Origin: Flavobacteriales bacterium UBA5933
Lineage (GTDB): Bacteria; Bacteroidota; Bacteroidia; Flavobacteriales; Weeksellaceae
NCBI GenBank assembly: GCA_002430925.1
Contig: DJDD01000015.1
Span: forward strand, 1 to 30,776
DNA length: 30,776 bases
Direction: 5' to 3'
Positions 25,085 through 30,776 of this stretch are shown here, one piece after another. Every line of letters starts with the position of its first letter. Position 1 is the first letter of the stretch. The position numbers and the translations under genes are program-made. The notes below the pieces were generated by a model, which worked only from the letters and a program-made list of their open reading frames with translations, was not told the DNA's origin and did not search any database.

Positions 25085-25288
25085 TAACGGCATGTAGCAA
25101 ATGTTTGGCGCAATGGCGGGTTAAGTGATAATTAAAAGTTTCGGCTTTCTATTCCGCAAAAAGCCAATTACATTGACTTTTTTTCTTTAATTTATTCAAT
25201 GAATTGGCTTTTGCTTACTGTGTCGCTAAATTGAAAATTTTAGCTTCAATTTCCGCCACTGACGCCAAGCCAAGAAACGTTATATACA
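25085..25288 (+). repeat. attC site 1
   Basis: A roughly 200-bp palindromic site from TAACGGCATG to AAACGTTATATAC. It includes TTTGGCGCAATG, TCCGCAAAAAGCC, the paired AAAAGCCAATT/AATTGGCTTTTG arms, and a matching TTCCGCCA on the far side. It shares sequence along its length with the site at 26229. Confidence 0.85.
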
Positions 25289-25293
25289 ATTTT

Positions 25294-26223
25294 ATGAAAA
25301 CCTCAATTAAAAAAGATACGCATACTGGTATTCAACCTATTCGTGTTTTAAAACATAATCTTACTACTAGACTTGTTGAAAGAAACGAAAATTATATTAA
25401 ACAATTACATTCTGATTTTAAATTAGACAAAAACATAAAATATCATATTGCAGAACTCCCTCTTGTTAAGCGACAATGCCCATATATTGACGAAAACGGA
25501 TTAATAAATATTCATGAAACCTATTTATCTTACATATGGATAATTAGTTATTATTTTTTCGTACTTCATGAAGAATTATTGGTTATTCCTGAACAAGAGA
25601 AAAGAGGAATTCCTAAACGAAAAAATCAAAACTTGAATTTATACTACGAAGCCGAAGAATTATTTAATTATGCAAAATCGTTAATTGTTGTATATTCAGA
25701 TTGGGATAAAGAAAACTACCCAAATCCCGAATACTTTGACGAAAATACAGAACAAGGTTGGTATATTTTAAGAACAAACGATTTATTTGTTGAAGTATTA
25801 AACTTTATTCTATATCACGAAGCAGCTCATGCTGAATTTGAACATATTAAGAAAATAAAAGAAAACTCTTTATCCGAAGAAGAAATAAAGGAACTTGAAC
25901 TTGAGGCTGATACTCGAGCTATTGAATTAATTTTGTCCAATAACAGAAGTAGAAATTCAAGCGGATTATCAATAATTATAGGTATAGCATCAATATTATT
26001 TTTTAGCAACAATTTAAATGGAGGTAAAAAGCATCCAAATATTAACATTAGATTAAATAATGCCATTAAAATTTTTAATCCCGAAGATGAAAATCCAATT
26101 TGGTCAATTTTAGTATTGTTTTTAAAAATTTGGGATAAACAATTTAATCTTGGGATTAAAGAAGAGCGAACTTATAATGATTATAAAGAACTTTACTTTC
26201 ATCTATTATCTCAAATTAAATAA
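25294..26223 (+). CDS. Lit-like zinc metalloprotease (putative phage exclusion)
   Basis: 309-aa putative zinc protease. The metal motif is HEAAH (His175, Glu176, His179), followed by ELEADTRA with Glu204/Asp206 as the likely third ligand region. This resembles the peptidase U49 (Lit) family, whose E. coli member cleaves EF-Tu during T4 infection. A hydrophobic segment (about 225-245, LSIIIGIASILFF) may be a membrane or buried helix. The open frame extends upstream to 25204, but that part is inside attC. The ATG at 25294, 6 nt after the attC end, is the credible start. Single-gene cassette. Protease assignment is good; EF-Tu as the target is only inferred from the family. Confidence 0.75.
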   Translation: MKTSIKKDTHTGIQPIRVLKHNLTTRLVERNENYIKQLHSDFKLDKNIKYHIAELPLVKRQCPYIDENGLINIHETYLSYIWIISYYFFVLHEELLVIPEQEKRGIPKRKNQNLNLYYEAEELFNYAKSLIVVYSDWDKENYPNPEYFDENTEQGWYILRTNDLFVEVLNFILYHEAAHAEFEHIKKIKENSLSEEEIKELELEADTRAIELILSNNRSRNSSGLSIIIGIASILFFSNNLNGGKKHPNINIRLNNAIKIFNPEDENPIWSILVLFLKIWDKQFNLGIKEERTYNDYKELYFHLLSQIK

Positions 26224-26228
26224 AAACT

Positions 26229-26430
26229 GCCTATAACAAGGGTTTGGCGCAATGACTGTTTAAGACTAAAATTAAAGTTTCGGTTTTCTATTCCGCAAAA
26301 AGCCAATTATATTGACTTTTTTCTTAAATTTAATCAATTAATTAATTGGCTTTTGCTTACCATGTCGCTAAACTGAAACTTTTTGTTTCAACTTCCGCCA
26401 CGTGCGACAAACCCCGAAACGCCATTAGAA
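26229..26430 (+). repeat. attC site 2
   Basis: Runs from CCTATAACAAGG to GAAACGCCATTAGAAG. It shares TTTGGCGCAATG, TTTCTATTCCGC, AAAAAGCCAAT and GGCTTTTGCTTACC with attC site 1. Palindromic arms GAAACTTTT/TTTGTTTC and AAGCCAAT/ATTGGCTT are present. Confidence 0.85.
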
Positions 26431-26448
26431 GTAAACTTTAAAACCGAA

Positions 26449-27360
26449 ATGAGTAAAAACATTATCTTTCCTTATGTTACTTTCAACAAATTTGTTGACG
26501 AGCCGTTATTGAAAAAATTATCATTATTCTATGATAAAATTCTAGTTTCAGAAAGCAGATTTAGTATTCTTGAAGATGCTTCAAAAAAAGAACTTAAAGA
26601 AGAGTTTAAAGAGCTGCATTATGAATATTCAGTATGGCAGTATTTGAATGAGAATAATGTAGTATCTAAATACAATAATTTCAACGACATCAATGATTCG
26701 TCTGATGATATCAAAGAATTACAAGACCTGATGATGAGTGTAGTTAGAAATAATAACACAGATATCAAAACAGCGGATGAAAAGATTCAACCATTAATCA
26801 AGTTCTATTTATCACACGATATCTTAGCCAGAATTGACACTTTAAAATTCAGAAAAAGTGACGAGTTAAATGAATATTACTCTTCTTTAAGAAACTTTGG
26901 GACATTTAATACAGAATCGAAAAAGAATCAAGTAATACAATTTATTTTAAATGATATTCCTGAACCAAATAATTCAACAAGTTGGGAACAAATAATTGAA
27001 TATCGCTCTGACCTCGATGTGAAAAATAAATATTTGGCATTGATGAATTGGATAAACAAAGTTTCAAATTCAAATATGAAATTATCAGAAATAAAAGATG
27101 AGTATGATTACTTGTATAATGACTATATGCAACAATTCAAATTGCACAAAATGAAATATAATAATTCGAAGTTAGAGGTAATACTGAATGCTACTGTCAA
27201 CTTCATTACCAACATTTCGACAGGAAATTATACAACTTCGATTAAAGACCTTTTTCAATTTAATGTTAAAAATGCTCAGTTATTACAGGAAGAAGCTAAG
27301 TTGTCTGGAAAGGAATTAGCGTATATTTATCATACCTCACTAAAATTTAAAAATGAATAA
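26449..27360 (+). CDS. Cassette protein of unknown function
   Basis: 303-aa soluble, mostly helical protein beginning MSKNIIFPYVTFNKFVDEPL. No catalytic motif, signal peptide or membrane helix is visible. The start YVTFNKFVDEPLLKKLSLFYDKILV has the flavour of proteins that open with a short beta strand and target-like fold (as in some PIN-like or HicB-like companions), but no family is recognised. The open frame reaches back to 26383, inside attC, so the ATG at 26449 is preferred. It is a single-gene cassette ending 3 nt before the next attC. Confidence 0.7.
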   Translation: MSKNIIFPYVTFNKFVDEPLLKKLSLFYDKILVSESRFSILEDASKKELKEEFKELHYEYSVWQYLNENNVVSKYNNFNDINDSSDDIKELQDLMMSVVRNNNTDIKTADEKIQPLIKFYLSHDILARIDTLKFRKSDELNEYYSSLRNFGTFNTESKKNQVIQFILNDIPEPNNSTSWEQIIEYRSDLDVKNKYLALMNWINKVSNSNMKLSEIKDEYDYLYNDYMQQFKLHKMKYNNSKLEVILNATVNFITNISTGNYTTSIKDLFQFNVKNAQLLQEEAKLSGKELAYIYHTSLKFKNE

Positions 27361-27363
27361 GTC

Positions 27364-27455
27364 TGCTGCTAACATGGGCTTGGCACAATGGTGGGTTAAG
27401 TCATAAAACAAAGTTTCGGCTTTCTATTCCGTTACTATCGCCAATACTCATCACA
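27364..27455 (+). repeat. Partial attC site 3
   Basis: The left half is clear (GCTGCTAACATGGG, TTGGCACAATGG, TTTCGGCTTTCTATTCCG). After about 27430 the sequence departs from the other sites (TTACTATCGCC...), and the central and right arms are missing. This is a deleted attC, so the cassettes on either side are now fused and could move only as one unit. Confidence 0.65.
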
Positions 27456-27459
27456 TTAT

Positions 27460-28275
27460 ATGAAATTTTCTATGCAGGATACAACTAAAATTACTATTGA
27501 AAAAAAATCCTTTAACGATTTAGAACTACCCGAAATAATTTATAAATATAGAACTTGGTCAGACGAATATCATAAAAGATTCATTACTGAAAAAGAGGCT
27601 TTTATGGCTTCTGCAAAAACTTTTGAAGACCAATTAGATTGTAAATCCTACTAGATTTGATTTATTGACTAAAGAACAAATTTATCAATACTATTTATGG
27701 TCTTCAAAGAATGAAAATCCTAATTTTTCAAGACAAGAACATCGTCAATTTTCAAGACATTGGACAAAAAACTCACCATTGAATGACAAAAGTAGAATTA
27801 AAGAATGGATGAATCAGACAATTGAAGAATATTATGATCACGATGGTATTTTGAGTTTAACAGAAGATTGGAACAATGATGAAATGTGGAATAAATATGC
27901 AGATAATGGTAAAGGGATTTGTATTGGATATAACACAAGGAAATGTTTAGATTTTTAAGCGGTGGCGGTAAAGTTGAATACGTTGACGAATTACCAATAA
28001 TTTTACCTAAACCCTTTATGAATTTTGCAGAAGCTTTAAGAAACATAATTTATTGTAAAACAAAAGATTGGGAGTTTGAAGATGAATATAGAACTAAAAA
28101 TTTTTGGTCTCATGTTGCTTCAATATCTGATAGAAAAATCAAACTACCTAAAGAAGCATTTAATAAAATTATATTAGGAGATAATATTTCTGATATCGAT
28201 AGAAATGATATAATTGAAAATGTAAGAATACACATTGGTGATATAGAAATATTAGAAAGATATAACCTCATATAA
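27460..28275 (+). pseudogene. DUF2971-family protein with two compensating frameshifts
   Basis: Three frames together encode one DUF2971-type protein of about 271 aa: IIYKYRTWSD and FEDQLDC at the N-terminus, then KYADNGKGICIGYN, then DELPIILPKP and DWEFEDEYRTK. The first shift is near 27642-27646. An extra A in the TAAAT run changes DCKNPTRFDLL into a stop at 27654. The second is near 27935-27945 and returns to the original frame. The start may be ATG 27460 or the ATG at 27472. The family is uncharacterised and common in defence-rich regions. If both shifts are real, the gene is dead. Two errors in A-runs could also be sequencing artefacts. The truncated attC upstream fits a decaying cassette. 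Confidence 0.7.
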
Positions 28276-28461
28276 CATATATTTTACTAAATTGCGGGTT
28301 TGAGGCACGACAAAAGTTTTAGGATAAATACCGCAAAAGCCAATCATATTGGCTTTTTTAATATATTAGCAAATATAAGTGGCTTTTGCTACGTTTCGCC
28401 TGAATTGAAACTTAACGCTTCAATTCTCCGCAACTTCTCAAAGTCCCTAACCGTTAGCTGC
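28270..28461 (+). repeat. attC site 4
   Basis: From TATAACATAT, overlapping the stop of the previous gene, to AACCGTTAGCTGCAAG. Paired arms include AAAAGCCAAT with GGCTTTTGC and GAATTGAAAC with GCTTCAATTC. The end matches site 5 (CGTTATCTGCAAG) and the minus-strand site at 8676. Confidence 0.8.
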
Positions 28462-28484
28462 AAGTGTTCTAAACAGAATGTATA

Positions 28485-28937
28485 ATGATAAAACCAGAAT
28501 TTCCACCTCTTTTTACACCAGGTTTTCATACAATAACAATTGAGGAAATTCATAAAATTTGTGTGACTAATTTCCCAAATAATGATAAGCGCAAAGAATT
28601 ATTTGAAAATTTTCTAAAGTTTTTAGAAATGCTGAAAAATGTAAATTCAAAATTTGAAATTTGGATTGATGGTTCTTTCACTACAGAAAAGGAGGAACCT
28701 GAAGATATTGATATTTTGATTATTTACGATAAAACTCATCTCAGTTCATTACCCCCACATGAAATCAATATGATTAACAGTCTTTTTAACAGAAGTCTAT
28801 CTAAAATTAGATTTAATTTAGATGTACTTTTGTGTGAAAATAATGATGTAAACCAAAGAAGTTATTGGAGAGGTTGGTTTGGATTTTCAAGAAGTGAGGA
28901 ATTAAAAGGAATTGCTAAATTTGAATATGGATATTAA
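28485..28937 (+). CDS. Nucleotidyltransferase-like protein (DUF6932 type)
   Basis: 150-aa protein with a pol-beta nucleotidyltransferase signature: IDGSFTTEKEEPEDIDIL gives Gly63-Ser64 and the metal-binding pair Asp74/Asp76, and Asp113 (FNLDVLL) is the candidate third carboxylate. This matches small DUF6932 or MNT-type proteins, some of which modify or neutralise a partner toxin by AMP or nucleotide transfer. It overlaps the next gene by 11 nt, so the two form a coupled pair inside one cassette, a layout typical of toxin-antitoxin modules. The catalytic residues seem intact. Function beyond nucleotidyl transfer is inference. Confidence 0.78.
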   Translation: MIKPEFPPLFTPGFHTITIEEIHKICVTNFPNNDKRKELFENFLKFLEMLKNVNSKFEIWIDGSFTTEKEEPEDIDILIIYDKTHLSSLPPHEINMINSLFNRSLSKIRFNLDVLLCENNDVNQRSYWRGWFGFSRSEELKGIAKFEYGY

Positions 28938-29847
28938 TAAAATAAAACATAATATCGAGTTTTTAACTAATAAAGTTAAACTACTAACTCTTGATTTAAT
29001 TGAGAGCAAAAATCCTATTTTACAAACTGAAATAGATGGTATTAATTTAGAAATCCGAATACTTCAAGAAGAACTTAGAAAATTTAACGAAATACGAAAT
29101 AAAGAAGTAATTGCATTAAGACTAATTGGAGAAATTGCAAAAAACGGAACATTTCCTCTTTTATCAATTGGAGGGATCACTGATTCTTTCGCAAATGCGA
29201 TATTTAAAACATCTCAGTATTTACAATATGGTACTAAGGGAGGCAAAAAAATTGAAAAAATCCTTAATGAAAATTTAGATTTAAGATTAGAAGCCTTAGG
29301 ACATGGTTCTACAATATTCTATATTTCAGCAAAAACTAATCCTGATTTGTTCGGAAATAGTATAATTCAAAATTCACTTGAGTCAACATTTGAACTATTA
29401 GATAGTGATGACTCTCACAAATTAATAGAAAATATAGAAAGTGTTGGTATTAACAGTTCTAAATACTTTAAAAAGTTTTTTGGTGAACTTTTAAAAGATG
29501 ATTTAGAAATTGAGATTACTTGGGAAGATTATAATTTCGAGACAAAAAAATGGTTTGGATCTAAAAATAGATTACTACAATTTTATAATACATTTGATAA
29601 CATAAATACACACGAACCAGAATATTTATCCGATGATTTTGAAATAATTACTTTAAGTTTGAAAAATAAAATTGAAGTTAGAGATATTATTTTTGATAAA
29701 ATTATAACAATAAAGTATTCGAATATTTTTACTGATTTAATAAAAACATTGCATGTTGGAGATGTAATAAATTTAAATTATTCAAGAATTAGAATAATAA
29801 ATGAAGTTACTCAAAATGAAAAATTTGAATACAATTTAATGAGTTAA
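28927..29847 (+). CDS. Partner protein of the nucleotidyltransferase, N-terminal coiled coil
   Basis: 306-aa protein. Residues about 1-65 form a probable coiled coil (heptad Leu/Ile pattern through LTNKVKLLTLDLIE and INLEIRILQEELRKF). A middle domain follows with GGITDSFANAIF and LRLEALGHGSTIFYISAKT, then a beta-rich C-terminal region (FEIITLSLKNKIEV, IITIKYSNIF, GDVINLNYSRIRII). No family is recognised. The open frame starts at 28912, but the ATG at 28927 gives the usual short overlap with the preceding stop. As second gene of the cassette it could be the toxin or effector controlled by the nucleotidyltransferase, but there is no motif to prove it. Confidence 0.75.
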   Translation: MDINKIKHNIEFLTNKVKLLTLDLIESKNPILQTEIDGINLEIRILQEELRKFNEIRNKEVIALRLIGEIAKNGTFPLLSIGGITDSFANAIFKTSQYLQYGTKGGKKIEKILNENLDLRLEALGHGSTIFYISAKTNPDLFGNSIIQNSLESTFELLDSDDSHKLIENIESVGINSSKYFKKFFGELLKDDLEIEITWEDYNFETKKWFGSKNRLLQFYNTFDNINTHEPEYLSDDFEIITLSLKNKIEVRDIIFDKIITIKYSNIFTDLIKTLHVGDVINLNYSRIRIINEVTQNEKFEYNLMS

Positions 29848-29861
29848 AAAAAACACCTGCA

Positions 29862-30060
29862 GCTAACAATCATCTTGACAAAATTTGGGGTTAAGTACTC
29901 AATTGAGATTCTCTCCTTTTTATCTGCCAAAAGCTGTTTGCTTTTGTTTTTTTATTAAATTTATCAAAAGGTTCACAGCTTTGGCTACGTATCGGTCTGA
30001 ATTGAGCGAAAGCTCAATTCAAGCCCGCGTTTCACAAATACTTTTTCCGTTATCTGCAAG
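29862..30060 (+). repeat. attC site 5
   Basis: From GCTAACAATC to CGTTATCTGCAAG. It contains TTGACAAAATTTGGGGTTAAG-type left motifs (first part TTGACAAAATTTGG), the paired TCAATTGAGA/GAATTGAGCG arms, and AAAGCTGTTTGCTTTTG against CACAGCTTTGGCTA. Its central part is repeated at 30725-30776. Confidence 0.8.
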
Positions 30061-30100
30061 CGTTTCAAAACTTTCGTCAATAAAAAACTTATAATTTTAG

Positions 30101-30664
30101 ATGAATATTCTTAAGATCCACACATTACTTAAAAACAGAAAATTGACATACAAAGAAGCAGAGCAAATTCTATATGACTTTGGAAGAAATGAAAGATTTA
30201 AAATCTTTATTGCATTATTTGATGCAACACTAAAGAATGATATGAATATTGCCTTTAAAGTTTTTAGGGAAGCATATTGTTCTTCTGACAATATCTTTAA
30301 ACAAATTAATGAAAGTGAACTAAAATTTAATCTAAAATCTTTTTTAAAATGTATCAAAGTAAATAGAATAAATTTTATTGAAGAAATGCACGAAAATGAA
30401 AAAAAATATTATGATGAATTACCTAATAACTTCAAAATCTACAGAGGAATAAGTCAAGTAGAATTCGATTCAAAAGATTTTGGAATAAGTTGGAGTTTGT
30501 GCGAAGAAACTGCTAAAAACTATGTCTATTTTGATAAAAATGAAGTTGAAAAAGGAAAAGGAGCAATAATAGATATAGTTGTTAAAAAAGAAGAAATTAT
30601 GACGGTTTTTTCTGTAAATAATGATATTGAAATAATTTATTTACATAAAATTAGCACAGAATGA
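30101..30664 (+). CDS. ADP-ribosyltransferase-fold-like protein
   Basis: 187-aa protein. The N-terminal half is helical. The C-terminal half looks like an ART fold of the R-S-E type: FKIYRGIS (Arg115), FGISWSLCEETAKNYVYF (Ser130/Ser132 with the following helix) and DIEIIYLHKI (Glu177). The strand KGAIIDIVVKKEEIMTVF before the Glu also fits. Proteins of this group act on RNA, DNA or protein in phage defence or as toxins. No antitoxin gene is seen in the cassette. The start at ATG 30101 is 41 nt after the attC. The key residues are only aligned by eye, so catalytic activity is uncertain. Confidence 0.65.
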   Translation: MNILKIHTLLKNRKLTYKEAEQILYDFGRNERFKIFIALFDATLKNDMNIAFKVFREAYCSSDNIFKQINESELKFNLKSFLKCIKVNRINFIEEMHENEKKYYDELPNNFKIYRGISQVEFDSKDFGISWSLCEETAKNYVYFDKNEVEKGKGAIIDIVVKKEEIMTVFSVNNDIEIIYLHKISTE

Positions 30665-30673
30665 AAACGCCTA

Positions 30674-30776
30674 CGGATAACAATGGCTTGGCAAAATGTA
30701 GGATTAAGTCTAAATTTGAACTTCTCGCCTTTTCTTCCGCCAAAAGCTGTTTGCTTTTGTTTTTTTATTAAATTTA
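30674..30776 (+). repeat. attC site 6 (cut by the window end)
   Basis: Starts GGATAACAATGG, continues with CTTGGCAAAATG, and matches attC site 5 in AAAGCTGTTTGCTTTTG and the T-run to the window edge. It shows that the cassette array continues beyond 30776. Confidence 0.75.

Noticed and set aside
25204..25293. Upstream extension of the Lit-like protease gene
   Set aside because: The extra 30 codons lie within attC site 1, whose sequence recurs behind other genes, so they are not part of the protein. The same reasoning removes 26383-26448 and 8660-8692 from their genes.
29885..30094. 69-aa frame within attC site 5
   Set aside because: The reading frame is produced by the palindromic attC sequence itself.

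Overview
The window is about 30% GC and looks like a chromosomal segment of a Bacteroidota bacterium, probably class Flavobacteriia (Weeksellaceae/Flavobacteriaceae type). The evidence is the promoters of the form TTTG-N17-19-TAnnTTTG, the weak Shine-Dalgarno sequences, the asnS-rpoN-S46 peptidase order and the codon use. I cannot name a genus.

Region 1 (1-5760) is core genome. It holds asnS, rpoN (sigma-54), a secreted S46 dipeptidyl-peptidase of the DPP7 subtype and tRNA-Ser(UGA), with clear terminators between them.

Region 2 (about 5740-23306) is a genomic island. A large serine recombinase lies directly against the tRNA-Ser 3' end, and an 18-nt copy of that end (17/18 identical) recurs at 23289-23306. 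Inside the island, on the minus strand, is a set of cassette-like defence or housekeeping genes (FRG-domain protein, cytosolic 5'-nucleotidase, AAA ATPase, small XRE regulator) separated by attC-like palindromes. Next comes the most notable locus: an ECF-type sigma factor (12412-13194) translationally coupled to a truncated Cas12f/TnpB-like protein (13194-14294). In that protein the first RuvC Asp and the RuvC Glu are replaced, and the zinc finger and last RuvC motif are missing. It is followed by a structured non-coding stretch (about 14300-14430) that is a candidate guide RNA. This is the layout of the recently reported RNA-guided transcription systems (sigma-E plus nuclease-dead Cas12f) of Bacteroidota. 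A long, palindrome-rich intergenic region follows, with one possible Lys-rich lipoprotein gene. After it come a 2148-aa Avs-like STAND NTPase with an N-terminal PD-(D/E)xK/Cap4-like domain and an overlapping small partner gene.

Region 3 (about 23300-30776, continuing past the window) is an integron. A broken remnant of a tyrosine (integron-type) integrase points left. To its right is a plus-strand cassette array in which nearly every gene is followed by a long palindromic attC of one shared type. The cassettes carry a HEPN-motif protein, a Lit-like zinc protease, an unknown protein, a DUF2971-type pseudogene, a nucleotidyltransferase-like protein with an overlapping partner, and an ADP-ribosyltransferase-fold-like protein. 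Most of these resemble anti-phage or toxin-antitoxin functions.

Overall, a tRNA-Ser site has collected a serine-recombinase island and a cassette array, both dominated by defence-type genes. An RNA-guided transcription factor pair sits in the middle, with targets that cannot be identified from this window.
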